Numbered from the stretch's first letter, positions 17,229 through 26,168 are shown. The stretch: 64,000 bases of DNA from Thermogemmatispora carboxidivorans (GCF_000702505.1 NZ_JNIM01000001.1:3224001-3288000), one strand, 5' to 3'. Notes: generated by a model not told the origin, from the sequence alone. Numbers and translations: made by a program.

Positions 17229-18641
17229 TCAGGCGAGCAACCCCAGCGGCTCTTCTAGCAGCTCGGCCAGGGCGGCCAGAAACTGCGCTCCGCTGGCCCC
17301 ATCGATGACACGATGGTCGCAGGAAAGGCTCAGCAACATGGTAGGCGCAACGACCGGCTGCCCAGAGACGGCAATGACACGCTCGCTGATGCGCCCGACA
17401 GCCAGAATGGCAGCCTGGGGCGCATTGATGATGCCGTTGAAGGCATCGACGCCGTACATGCCCAGGTTGCTGATGGTGAAGGTGCCCCCCTGCAGATCCT
17501 GGGGACGCAGACGCCGGCTGCGCGCCCGTTCAACCAGCTCTTTGCGTACTTCGACCAGGGCGCGCAAACTCAGACGATCGGCTTGATGGACGACAGGCAC
17601 GACCAGTCCCTCGGCAGTGGCAACGGCCAGGCCGATGTTGATCGCCTCATGATGGACCAGGCGCCCATCTTGCCAGGAGGCATTGATCTGAGGGTGAGCG
17701 CGCAGAGCTGCGGCCACCACGCGCACGAGCAGGTCTGTATAGGTGACCTCGGACGAACAGCGTCGCCGCATGGCTTGATGCCAGGCGAGTAGTCGCTCCG
17801 CCCGGACCTCACGCAGCAGGAAGAAATGTGGCACCTGCTGCCAGCTCTGGGTGGTGCGCTCAGCCATGAGGCGCCAGATCTGGCTCAGCGTTGGAGTCCC
17901 AGCAGCTTCGCCAGCGATGGCCGCTGGCTGAGGAGCTGCGGATGGCGCAGCGGCCTCCGCCCGGGTGGAGGCCGCTGCCAGGACGTCGGCGGCCAGGATC
18001 GCCCCCTCGGGACCACTGCCGAGGCCAGCGCGGGCAAGGGCCGCCAGATCCTGCCCCAGCTCAGCCGCCAGACGTCTGGCCTTGGGTGAGGCCGCCAGCA
18101 GGCGCGTCTCCCCTACCAGGCCAGCAGCGGACCTGATGGCCACTGGTCTCTGGTCCGGCTCTGACGCCTGCTCCTGGCGACTGGCCAGGTAGGCCAGGAC
18201 ATCCGCTTTTTGAATGCGCCGCCCCTGGGGCTGGAGCTGACGCAGATCAATCTGATAGTCGGCGGCGATGCGCGCAGCCAGAGGAGAAATCAGCCTCCCC
18301 GGGCTGCGCATCTGCTCGTCCGTGGGCATAGGGGAAGGAGGTTCCACCGTCTTGTCTGGCCGCCCTGTGATGGCTGCCGCCGAGAGAGAGGCCGGCTGCT
18401 CTCCGGGGGCCAGGATCAGGGCAATCTGCTGCCCAACGGGAATGTCCTCCCCCTCGCTGGCAGTGACCGCACTGAGCAGGCCCGAGGCTGGCGCCTCCAG
18501 TTCGACAGTCGCTTTGTCTGTCTCGATCTCAGCCAGCGGTTCACCCTGGTTCACTGGCTCGCCCTCGCGCTTGAGCCAGCGCAGGATCTTCCCCGTCTCC
18601 TGGGCCATTCCTAACGCGGGCATGATGACCCTGGTCGCCAT
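17229..18641 (-). CDS. 2-oxoacid dehydrogenase E2 (dihydrolipoamide acyltransferase)
   Basis: Core acyltransferase of a pyruvate, branched-chain or acetoin dehydrogenase complex, 470 residues. Domains: one lipoyl domain (residues 1-76, lipoylated Lys in EIETDKATVELEAP), then two E3-binding-like domains (SPLAARIAADYQIDLRQL around 120 and SPKARRLAAELGQDLAAL around 185), then the catalytic domain (about 240-470) ending with the active-site motif SCDHRVIDGASGAQFL. ATG 18641 has GAGGAG about seven bases upstream. The upstream genes encode E1alpha, E1beta and an M24-family protein on the same strand. No E3 gene is in the window. The acyl substrate cannot be assigned from sequence alone. Confidence 0.92.
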   Translation of the reverse strand: MATRVIMPALGMAQETGKILRWLKREGEPVNQGEPLAEIETDKATVELEAPASGLLSAVTASEGEDIPVGQQIALILAPGEQPASLSAAAITGRPDKTVEPPSPMPTDEQMRSPGRLISPLAARIAADYQIDLRQLQPQGRRIQKADVLAYLASRQEQASEPDQRPVAIRSAAGLVGETRLLAASPKARRLAAELGQDLAALARAGLGSGPEGAILAADVLAAASTRAEAAAPSAAPQPAAIAGEAAGTPTLSQIWRLMAERTTQSWQQVPHFFLLREVRAERLLAWHQAMRRRCSSEVTYTDLLVRVVAAALRAHPQINASWQDGRLVHHEAINIGLAVATAEGLVVPVVHQADRLSLRALVEVRKELVERARSRRLRPQDLQGGTFTISNLGMYGVDAFNGIINAPQAAILAVGRISERVIAVSGQPVVAPTMLLSLSCDHRVIDGASGAQFLAALAELLEEPLGLLA

Positions 18642-18813
18642 CAGTGCACTCCTCTGCTCTTCTTTTGTTCTGATAGTGGGTGGCTTAAGCCCGGACGCCG
18701 CGCTCTGGCCAGGGCCTGGCCTGTCTCGCCCCATCCCCGAGCGCCTGGCAGAGCCAGCCAGGATCGGTAAGAGAGGCGAGCAGGCCAGGCCGGAACGGAC
18801 CAGCGGGCAAGAG

Positions 18814-20166
18814 CTAGAGTGTATGACCTGCTGAGGTCGCTGCTGGCGCTGGCATCCGTGGTCCGCCCTGGCCAGCAGCCGTGTTCAGATGCGACTGCAC
18901 CTCGCGAATGGGAGAGAGTGGCCCGTTGACGGTGTAGTAGCGCGTCCCGGCCACGAGCAGCTCCTCGGCGGGGAAGCGCGTGATGACCTCGCAGCCCTCT
19001 TTGGTCACGACCAGTTGCTCCTCAATGCGGGCCGCCGTCCAGCCATCGCTGGCGGGCCAGAAGGTCTCGAGCGCGAAGACCATCCCCTCCTCGATGACCT
19101 CGGGGTGATCAAAGGAGACCAGACGGCTGAAAACTGGCTTCTCCCAGATCGTCAGGCCCACGCCGTGGCCGAACTGCAGGGCGAAAGCTGCCTCCTCATT
19201 GGGGAAACCGAATTCTTCGGCACGCGGCCAGAGCTTGACTACGTCGGCGGTCGTCACGCCCGGCCTAATGGCGTTGATGGCCACGTCGAGGATCTCGCGG
19301 CAACGCTTGTAGGCGTCGACCATCGCCGGCGAGGCGCTACCCACAGCAAAGGTGCGGTAGTAGCAGGTACGATAGCCATTGAAGCTGTGGAGGATATCAA
19401 AATAGGCGGGATCTCCCGGACGCAGCACGCGGTCGCTGAAGACATGGGGGTGAGGACTACAACGCTCGCCCGAAATGGCGTTGACGCCCTCGACGTGCTC
19501 TGAGCCGAGATCGTAGAGCACCTTGCTGACCAGGGCTACGCACTCATTCTCGCGCACCCCCGGGCGCATCCAGCGATACAGCTCTTCGTAGGCCGCATCG
19601 ACCATCATGCAGGCGGTGCTCAAGAGCGTAATCTCGTCCTGGGTCTTGATCATACGCGCCGTCTGCATCAGGTTCTGCCCGTCGGCAATGGTGATGCCCT
19701 CTTTCTGCAGAGCAAAGAGGACCTGGGGCTCAATGACATCGACCCCCAATGGCTCATGGAGCAAACCACGCTGCTCCAGCTCGATGCGGATCTTGCGGGC
19801 GACATCCTCAGCACGGCCAGAGCCGGGAGCCATCGCCCCGCGCATCGTCGAAATGCCTGCCCGCGCGCGCTCACCCATCCAGGGCGCAGAGAGCTGATCA
19901 TGGCGGGCCGCCGAGCCAAAGGTCCACAAGATCGGCTCGTCGTCCCGTGGCAGCAAGGTAAAGCGGAAGAGTTTGTCCATCGCCCAGGTGCCAATATGGG
20001 TCGACGTAATATAGCGAATGTTGCTCATATCGAAGCAGAGCAAGGCCCCTAGCTCAGACTCCTTGAGCACCTTCTGCACTCGCGCCAGCCGCTCGCGGCG
20101 CAGCCGCTCGTAGTCGACACGCACCTCCCAGTCAACAGCCATCGGTCCATAGGTCTTAATCGCCAT
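18814..20166 (-). CDS. M24-family (creatinase/Xaa-Pro peptidase-like) protein with altered metal site
   Basis: Pita-bread-fold protein of 450 residues with an N-terminal creatinase-like domain (about 20-170) and C-terminal M24 domain. Four of the five canonical metal ligands are visible: Asp in YFDILHSF, His in FGHGVGL, Glu in ALETFWP and Glu in IEEQLV. The second Asp, normally 11 residues after the first before xTRT, is Cys here (GYRTCYYRTF). The protein is therefore unlikely to be a standard dimetal aminopeptidase. M24 relatives include creatinase, ectoine hydrolase DoeA and DMSP lyase DddP, any of which could be nearer. ATG 20166 follows GGAGGAG. It sits between E1beta and E2 genes, so it probably feeds or edits the complex's substrate. 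Confidence 0.85.
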   Translation of the reverse strand: MAIKTYGPMAVDWEVRVDYERLRRERLARVQKVLKESELGALLCFDMSNIRYITSTHIGTWAMDKLFRFTLLPRDDEPILWTFGSAARHDQLSAPWMGERARAGISTMRGAMAPGSGRAEDVARKIRIELEQRGLLHEPLGVDVIEPQVLFALQKEGITIADGQNLMQTARMIKTQDEITLLSTACMMVDAAYEELYRWMRPGVRENECVALVSKVLYDLGSEHVEGVNAISGERCSPHPHVFSDRVLRPGDPAYFDILHSFNGYRTCYYRTFAVGSASPAMVDAYKRCREILDVAINAIRPGVTTADVVKLWPRAEEFGFPNEEAAFALQFGHGVGLTIWEKPVFSRLVSFDHPEVIEEGMVFALETFWPASDGWTAARIEEQLVVTKEGCEVITRFPAEELLVAGTRYYTVNGPLSPIREVQSHLNTAAGQGGPRMPAPAATSAGHTL

Positions 20167-20419
20167 AGTGGTCTCTCCTCCCTCAGAGTCGCAGCGCTGC
20201 AGCAGGGGCATGCTACCCGCCCCTCCTGGCGCCAGGCGCTTACCGATCACCATCGATCGCATTGACACGATGTGACGACAACAGTGATGATGAGACGATA
20301 GACAAGATCCCTGGTTGAGCGCTTCCCTGCCAGTGACGGCGTGCGGGCTTCGCTATGAGCGAGCAAGCGAGCGCTAGCCTCCTCTCATTCTCAGCGAAGG
20401 AGATGAGGGCCGCAGAGCC

Positions 20420-21454
20420 TCAAGCTCGCCCACAGAGGATCTTGGCCATCTCCACAACGGCGGCTGGCGTTGGCACGGTCAGATCCTCAAGCACGGGCGA
20501 GAACGGGACCGGCACATCGAGGGCCCCAAGCCGCTTGACCGGCGCATCGAGATAGTAAAAAGCCCCTTCGTTAATGACGGCAGCGATCTCGGCAGTTACG
20601 CCGTAGCTCTGATAGCCCTCGTCGACCACAATCACGCGGCTTGTCTTTCTGGCGGACTCGATCAGCGTCTGCTTGTCGAGCGGTGACGTCGTGCGCGGAT
20701 CGATAACCTCGGCGCTGATCCCGAGCTGCTCCAGGTCTGCGGCAGCAGCCAGGGCCACCTGGACCATGCTGCTCGTGGCCACAATGGTCAGATCGCTGCC
20801 CCTGCGCTTGATATCGGCCACGCCAAAGGGAATGGTATACTCTCCTTCAGGCACCAGTCCCTTGAGCTGATACATCATCTTGTCTTCGAAGAAGAGGACC
20901 GGGTTATCGTCGCGAATGGCCGTCTTTAGGAGGCCCTTGGCGTCATAGGGGGTCGAGGGAAGCACCACCTTCAGCCCGGGGACGTGGCTAAACCAGGCGT
21001 GGAGACTCTGGCTATGCTGGGCCGCCGAGCGGCGCGTGGCCCCGAGGGTCGTGCGTACCACCAGGGGCACCTTGAGCTTGCCACCGGACATATAATGCAC
21101 CTTGGCCGCCTGGTTGACGATCTGGTCCATTGCCAGCGTCAGGAAGTCGCCGAACATGATGTCGACGACGGGCCGCATGCCGGTCATGGCCAGACCCACG
21201 CCGATCCCTGTAAAGCCAGCCTCCGAGATGGGCGTGTCGATGACGCGCTCGGGTCCAAACTCCTCGACCAGGCCGCTGAGCACCTTGAAGGGGGTACCAG
21301 CTTCGGCGACATCTTCGCCCAAGAGGAGTACACGCGGGTCACGGCGCATCTCCTCGGCCAGCGCCTCGCGAATCGCTTGGCCCAGGGTAATTTCGCGCCC
21401 GCCTTCGGGAGCCTGCGGTGCACTGGCAGCACTGGAGACACTAGGCATAGACAT
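20420..21454 (-). CDS. 2-oxoacid dehydrogenase E1 component, beta subunit
   Basis: Beta chain of the thiamine-diphosphate-dependent decarboxylase, 344 residues. It has the transketolase pyrimidine-binding pattern (LGEDVAEAGTPFKVLSGL, DTPISEAGFTGIGVGLAMTG, IMFGDFLTLAMDQIVNQAAK) and the C-terminal transketolase domain (VIDPRTTSPLDKQTLIES). The ATG at 21454 lies inside the last codons of the alpha gene (14-base overlap) with AAGAGGTGA just upstream, showing translational coupling. Together with E1alpha it forms the heterotetramer that decarboxylates the 2-oxoacid (or acetoin) and acylates the E2 lipoyl group. Confidence 0.93.
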   Translation of the reverse strand: MSMPSVSSAASAPQAPEGGREITLGQAIREALAEEMRRDPRVLLLGEDVAEAGTPFKVLSGLVEEFGPERVIDTPISEAGFTGIGVGLAMTGMRPVVDIMFGDFLTLAMDQIVNQAAKVHYMSGGKLKVPLVVRTTLGATRRSAAQHSQSLHAWFSHVPGLKVVLPSTPYDAKGLLKTAIRDDNPVLFFEDKMMYQLKGLVPEGEYTIPFGVADIKRRGSDLTIVATSSMVQVALAAAADLEQLGISAEVIDPRTTSPLDKQTLIESARKTSRVIVVDEGYQSYGVTAEIAAVINEGAFYYLDAPVKRLGALDVPVPFSPVLEDLTVPTPAAVVEMAKILCGRA

Positions 21455-22466
21455 GCTGGGTCACCTCTTGCGGATCGGGATAGGGAGCCTCCAGAGCAAA
21501 GCGCACTCCGGCCTCGATCAGGGCGCGCGCACGCCGCTCGATCTCGGTAAAGTGGCGCTCCTCGACCAGCCCTTGCTCACGCAGCCAGGAGCTGAGGAGC
21601 TTCAGCGGATCACGCTGCGCCTGCCACCACTCTTCCTCTTCGCGAGAACGGTAGTAGCCACGCTGGATGTCGCCAACATGATGACCGTAGAAACGGTAGG
21701 TATTGCAATGGAGATAAGCCGGACCTTCTCCGCGCCGCGCGCGCTCGACCAGGCGCACGGCAGCCGCGTAGACGGCGCGTACATCCTGCCCGTCAACTTC
21801 CTCGGTCTGGATGCCGAAAGCTCGGGGCCGGGCCAGCATATCACCAGCAGTCGTCTCGCGATTGGGCGTGTACTCGTTGTAGAGGTTGTTTTCACAGACG
21901 TAGATGACTGGTAGCTGCCAGAGCGCCGCCATGTTCATGGCCTCGTAGAGCAGCCCCTGCCCCAAGGCGCCATCGCCGAAGAAGCAGACTACAACCTGAC
22001 CGCTGCCCCTCCGCTTGCAGGAGAGGGCAGCCCCAGTGGCAATGCCAGCGCTGCCGCCAACGATGGCATTGGCTCCCAGGTTGCCGCTTTCCTGATCGGC
22101 GATATGCATCGAGCCTCCCTTGCCTCGACAATAGCCGGGCTGCTTACCGAGCAGCTCGGCAAACATGCGGTCAACTGCGGCGCCTTTGGCAAGACAATGC
22201 CCATGACCACGGTGGGTGCTGGTGATGTAGTCGTCGCGGCGCAAGGCAGCACAGACCCCGACAGCTACCGCCTCTTCGCCGCTGTATAGATGGGCCAGGC
22301 CCGGCATTTTGGCGCTCATATACAGCTCGTTGACTTGCTCCTCGAAGAGGCGTATGGTGAGCATCTGCTCGTAGAGGCCCAGCCAAAATTGTCGTTCGCG
22401 CGTCCGCATGGCTTCGTCGGCAGTCAGCGGACGCTCCCCGGACGAGGTGATGTGCTCTGAGACCAT
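21441..22466 (-). CDS. 2-oxoacid dehydrogenase E1 component, alpha subunit
   Basis: Alpha chain, about 341 residues from ATG 22466. It carries the ThDP motif (GDGALGQGLLYEAMNMAALWQLPVIYVCENN), the early HLYSGEEAVAVGVCAAL segment, and RGHGHCLAKGAAVDRMFAELLGK. The C-terminal part (ALIEAGVRFALEAPYPDPQEV) is as in PdhA/AcoA. ATG 22466 (VSEHITSS follows) has a GGGAGA site upstream; the 34 residues before it in the longer frame are unsupported. The length is close to acetoin or pyruvate dehydrogenase alpha and shorter than mitochondrial-type BCKDH. First gene of the operon; the FadR-type regulator lies upstream on the same strand. Confidence 0.93.
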   Translation of the reverse strand: MVSEHITSSGERPLTADEAMRTRERQFWLGLYEQMLTIRLFEEQVNELYMSAKMPGLAHLYSGEEAVAVGVCAALRRDDYITSTHRGHGHCLAKGAAVDRMFAELLGKQPGYCRGKGGSMHIADQESGNLGANAIVGGSAGIATGAALSCKRRGSGQVVVCFFGDGALGQGLLYEAMNMAALWQLPVIYVCENNLYNEYTPNRETTAGDMLARPRAFGIQTEEVDGQDVRAVYAAAVRLVERARRGEGPAYLHCNTYRFYGHHVGDIQRGYYRSREEEEWWQAQRDPLKLLSSWLREQGLVEERHFTEIERRARALIEAGVRFALEAPYPDPQEVTQHVYA

Positions 22467-22571
22467 CGTTGTGTTTCTCCCGCTCCTGACTGATGCGGTG
22501 CTCTCACTCAGTGCCCCGGCTGGTCTGCAGGCAGTCCGGCCAGCCATTGTAGCCTGATGAGAGGACAATAG

Positions 22572-22588
22572 GATGAGTATATCTCATC
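22572..22588. promoter_or_regulatory. Palindrome upstream of the dehydrogenase operon
   Basis: Perfect inverted repeat GATGAG (22572-22577), TATAT, CTCATC (22583-22588), about 105 bases upstream of the E1alpha start. On the minus strand it contains GATATACT, a possible extended -10, so a repressor bound here would block the promoter. Confidence 0.4.
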
Positions 22589-22730
22589 AACGCCAGCTTG
22601 CTGAGGAGCAATGGCTCACCGCCTGCCACTCCCTTCGGCAGCCTGCTAGAGCGCCTGAGGGCTGTCGGACCGCCAAGTGACTCGCTCACCGCCGGGCCTG
22701 CCTGAGAACAGGCAGGCGCGGATGCTGCTC

Positions 22731-23429
22731 CTAGCCGCGGTTGGCTGTCTCCAGGTCCTGACGGACCTGGTGCAGGTGCTCCTGCATGGCCAGACGGGCG
22801 GCTTCGGCATCGCGGCGGCTCAGCGCTTCCAGAATGCGCTTGTGATGGTATTGGGCTCGCTCCATTGCTCCGCTGATGCGCGAGATATGTTTACGCTGCT
22901 CGCTGAGCAGATCGACGATCGAGTCGACAAAGGTGAGGATCAGGCGATTACCCGAGGCCGTGGCGAGCGTACGATGGAAGTCGTTGTCGGCGGCAATGTA
23001 AGCCTCGACATCGTGGAGACTGGCGTCCATCTGCTCCACAACCGCGCGCAGGCGCGCAAGATGCTCTTCGCTGGCTCGCACCGCAGCCAGGGCCGCAATG
23101 CCCGGCTCAAGCAGCTCCCGTAGCTCGACCAGATTGGCGTAGCCATCCTCGCGCCCAACACGCACCATCAGCTCTAAGGTCTGCTGCATGGCGCGCGAGG
23201 TGGCATTGATGACAATAGTGCCACGTCCCGGTCGCATGTCGACCAGCCCTCGCTGAGCCAGCGTCTTCATGGCCTCCCGGACCGCCGTCCGGCTCGCCCC
23301 AAATTGTTCGCTTAATTCACGCTCGCTCGGCAGACGATCGCCGCTGCGCAGTTCGCCTCGCAGAATACGCTCTTCGATCTGTTCCGCAATCTGTTCGAAC
23401 AGCTTGCTGGATTGAATAGGTGAGTACAA
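22731..23429 (-). CDS. GntR-family regulator, FadR subfamily
   Basis: DNA-binding repressor or activator, 232 residues. N-terminal winged helix (about 8-75: SGDRLPSERELSEQFGASRTAVREAMKTLAQRGLVDMRPGRGT) and an all-helical FCD ligand domain (about 95-225). FCD proteins typically bind small carboxylates, often with a metal. The start is a TTG at 23429 with GGAG upstream; no better start precedes the helix. It lies between the dehydrogenase operon (same strand) and the divergent HIBADH-like gene, with two palindromes in the shared promoter region, so it likely controls both. Confidence 0.9.
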   Translation of the reverse strand: MYSPIQSSKLFEQIAEQIEERILRGELRSGDRLPSERELSEQFGASRTAVREAMKTLAQRGLVDMRPGRGTIVINATSRAMQQTLELMVRVGREDGYANLVELRELLEPGIAALAAVRASEEHLARLRAVVEQMDASLHDVEAYIAADNDFHRTLATASGNRLILTFVDSIVDLLSEQRKHISRISGAMERAQYHHKRILEALSRRDAEAARLAMQEHLHQVRQDLETANRG

Positions 23430-23475
23430 TCCTTTCTCCGCTGCAGCCAGGATCTTTCTCCGGTCAGAGACCAGA

Positions 23476-23512
23476 TGGTATGTTTATCATACCATTGATT
23501 ATAGTATAATCA
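23476..23512. promoter_or_regulatory. Two adjacent palindromes in the regulator/dehydrogenase divergent promoter
   Basis: First palindrome TGGTATG (23476-23482), TTTAT, CATACCA (23488-23494); its TGGT...ACCA ends suit a FadR-type operator. Second palindrome TGATTATAGTATAATCA (23496-23512) is perfect around one central base and contains a TATAAT hexamer on each strand, so it also looks like back-to-back -10 elements. The arrangement fits autoregulation and control of the divergent gene. Confidence 0.6.
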
Positions 23513-23686
23513 GACCGCCAGCCTTTGGCAAGACTCTGGCTCGCCTGTTTGCTGCGCGCTCAGCCTCTACAGGTGAAGCCTCTCGCCTCCAGTAGCGCTG
23601 GCGAGAGAGATTGGAGTAGAACAAACTAGAAACAGGGCACGGCGTGCTCGCTGAACTCTACTGCAGAGGAGGGTATGTAAACAGCG

Positions 23687-24643
23687 ATGGCAACTCTGGG
23701 TTTCGTTGGTCTTGGAGCAATGGGTGGGCGCATTGCCTACCGTTTGCTGCAAGGCGGGCACACGCTCACCGGCTACAATCGTACCCGCGAGAAGGCGCGC
23801 TGGCTGCTGGAGGCCGGCATGCGCTGGGGAGAGAGTCCGGCAGCGGTGGCCCAGGCCGCCGACATTATTTTCAGCATGGTGGCTGATACAGCAGCTCTGC
23901 AGGCCATTACCGAGGGGCCACAGGGCCTGTTGGACGGCCTGGGTCCAGGCAAAATCTACATTGATATGAGCACGGTCAGCCCTGCGGTCAGTCGCGCCCT
24001 GGCGGCCCGCGTCGCTGAGCGTGGCGCCCACATGCTCGATGCCCCCGTCTCGGGGAGCACAGTGACGGTCGAGCAGGGCCGGCTCGCGATTATGGTCGGC
24101 GGCGAGAGAGCGGTTTTCGAGCAGGTGCGGTCTGTGCTGCTCGACATTGGCCCGAAGGTCAACTATGTCGGTTCCAACGGGCAGGCCGTGCTGATGAAAA
24201 TCGCCATCAATCTCAGTCTGCCGGTACAATTCCTGGCCTTCAGCGAGGGGCTGCTGCTGGCCGAGAAGGGTGGCATCCCGCGCGAGACGGCTTTCCGCGT
24301 CTGGATGGAGAGTGTTGTGGCTTCGCCCGCTATGCAGTATCGCGGCCCATTTGTGCTTGAGCGCCCGGCGGAGGCACTCTTCTCTGTCAACATGATGCAG
24401 AAGGACCTGCTGCTCGCCCAGGAGTTGGGTCGCGCGGTCGATGTGCCGCTGCCATCGGTCGCTCTGACCAATGAGCTGCTCACAGCGGCACGAGCCTTGG
24501 GACTGGGCCAGGAGGATTTTGCGGTGCTCTTCGACGTGCTGGCCCAGATGGCCGGTGTCTCTGGCTCTTCCAGTCCCAGTGGAGACCTGCCACAGTCGTC
24601 GTCGGGCGAGCAGGACAACACCGAGGCGGGGAGATCAGAATAA
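23687..24643 (+). CDS. NAD(P)-dependent beta-hydroxyacid dehydrogenase (3-hydroxyisobutyrate dehydrogenase-like)
   Basis: Cytoplasmic oxidoreductase of the 3-HIBADH/tartronate semialdehyde reductase family, 318 residues. Motifs in order: Rossmann GFVGLGAMGGRIAYRLL at residues 4-20, YIDMSTVSP, DAPVSGSTVTVEQGRLAIMVGG (substrate site), and a GSNGQAVLMKIAINL segment with the catalytic Lys. The final 25 residues are a Ser/Gly-rich tail. ATG 23687 follows GAGGAGGG by 13 bases. It is divergent from the FadR-type regulator and shares its operators, so it is probably co-regulated with the dehydrogenase complex. Acting on a 3-hydroxyacid, it could supply an aldehyde or ketoacid, as in valine degradation, but the substrate is not established. 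Confidence 0.88.
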   Translation: MATLGFVGLGAMGGRIAYRLLQGGHTLTGYNRTREKARWLLEAGMRWGESPAAVAQAADIIFSMVADTAALQAITEGPQGLLDGLGPGKIYIDMSTVSPAVSRALAARVAERGAHMLDAPVSGSTVTVEQGRLAIMVGGERAVFEQVRSVLLDIGPKVNYVGSNGQAVLMKIAINLSLPVQFLAFSEGLLLAEKGGIPRETAFRVWMESVVASPAMQYRGPFVLERPAEALFSVNMMQKDLLLAQELGRAVDVPLPSVALTNELLTAARALGLGQEDFAVLFDVLAQMAGVSGSSSPSGDLPQSSSGEQDNTEAGRSE

Positions 24644-24863
24644 AGCGAAGCTGGCCGGGCGAGGCCGCGCTTGGGTGGAGCCGCAGCGTAGAGTAAACTT
24701 AGCTCGTTCATACGCCCACCCGGGCGAGGCTAAGAAGAGGAGCGCCGAGGGCTGGGTTGAGGCTGAGGCCGGCTGTCTGTATACTCGCCGGCAGCCTTCC
24801 CTCGCAGGAGTCTGAGCTATCGGGCCACCCAGCCCAGAAGCAAGGAAGCAAGGAGGAATGCAG

Positions 24864-26168
24864 GTGACGCAGACACTGCTGCTGCAGCTGGCGGTCATTG
24901 TGGCCGCTGTCCAGCTCTGTGGCCTGGCTGGGCAGCGGCTGGGACTACCACGGGTTCTTGGGGAGCTTGTCGCCGGGCTATTGCTTGGGCCAAGCCTGCT
25001 CGGACGACTGGCTCCGGCCCTGGAGCATTGGCTCTTTCCAAGCAGTAGCTTGCCGGTCTTGCAGACGCTTGGAGATTTGGGTCTGCTGCTCTATTTGTTT
25101 GCCCTGGGAACTCAGCTTGACGTCGAACTGGCCTGGCGCCAGAGTGGAAGGGCGCTGGTGGTATCGCTGGTCAGCACGCTACTGCCCTTTGGTGGCGGGG
25201 TGGTCCTGGCGCTGCTGCTGTGGCCCGACCTGGCGGGATCACAAGCCACGCTGCCGACCTTTGGATTGCTGCTCGGCACAGCACTGGCCGTTACGGCATT
25301 CCCAGTGCTGGCCCGCCTGCTGAGCGAGCGCGGCCTCCAGCGTACTTCTCTGGGTATGGCTGCCTTGCTCTGCGCGGCCATCGACGATGTCCTGGCCTGG
25401 TGCCTGCTAGCACTGACCCTGACCTTGAGACACGCCGACGGCTCGCCTTGGACGGTAGCGCTGACCGTGGGGTTGACGGTACTCTTGACCCTGGTCGCCT
25501 TTTTTCTGCTCCGTCCGGCCCTGGCCTGGCTTGAAGAGCGTAGAGTGAGGCCCGCCTTGCTGACAGCGCTCAGCCTGGTGCTGCTCTTGCTCTGCGCCTC
25601 CTTTACAGGTGCCATCGGAATTCACCCCCTGTTTGGGGCCTTTGTGCTGGGCCTCTGCCTGCCGCGCAGGCCGGCTTTTCTGAGGATGCCGCCAGCGCTG
25701 CAGGAGATCAACAGCCTGCTCTTGCTGCCCCTCTATTTTGTCTACAGCGGCCTGCATACGCAGCTGGACCTGCTCAGTGAGGGCCGGCTCTGGCTGCTGG
25801 CCGCACTGTTGCTGGCAGTAGCCTGCGCTGGCAAGCTCGTGGGGGGAACGCTCAGCGCGCTCTGGGTGGGATTGACTCCATCGTGGCGCGCGGCACTGGC
25901 TCTGGGCGTGCTCCTGAATGCCCGTGGCCTGGTTGAGCTGATCATTCTCAACGTTGGCCTCGAGGCCGGCCTGCTCTCACCTCAGCTTTTCACTATGGGC
26001 GTGCTGATGGCGCTGGCAACCACGTTGATGGCCTGCTGGCTGCTGCCACTCACCGGACAGAGTCGACAGCTTCAGACAGCCCTGGTCAAGGAGCAGACCG
26101 CCCCCGCTGCCTGGGCCAGCCAGTCTCGAACCGCGTCGCCGCTCGAAGGGGATGGGCCTGGCTGCTGA
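24864..26168 (+). CDS. CPA2-family cation:proton antiporter
   Basis: Integral membrane exchanger of the monovalent cation:proton antiporter-2 family, about 434 residues with 12-13 predicted helices. Family marks: GLPRVLGELVAGLLLGPSLLG in the first helices, LFALGTQLDVEL, AVTAFPVLARLLSERGL and AAIDDVLAWCLLAL with the ion-site acidic pair. No TrkA-N or USP domain follows, so regulation by nucleotides is not evident. An ATG at 24858 is only one base from AGGAGG; the in-frame GTG at 24864 has seven-base spacing and is the better start. It may exchange Na+ or K+ for protons in pH or salt homeostasis. Confidence 0.88.
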   Translation: MTQTLLLQLAVIVAAVQLCGLAGQRLGLPRVLGELVAGLLLGPSLLGRLAPALEHWLFPSSSLPVLQTLGDLGLLLYLFALGTQLDVELAWRQSGRALVVSLVSTLLPFGGGVVLALLLWPDLAGSQATLPTFGLLLGTALAVTAFPVLARLLSERGLQRTSLGMAALLCAAIDDVLAWCLLALTLTLRHADGSPWTVALTVGLTVLLTLVAFFLLRPALAWLEERRVRPALLTALSLVLLLLCASFTGAIGIHPLFGAFVLGLCLPRRPAFLRMPPALQEINSLLLLPLYFVYSGLHTQLDLLSEGRLWLLAALLLAVACAGKLVGGTLSALWVGLTPSWRAALALGVLLNARGLVELIILNVGLEAGLLSPQLFTMGVLMALATTLMACWLLPLTGQSRQLQTALVKEQTAPAAWASQSRTASPLEGDGPGC

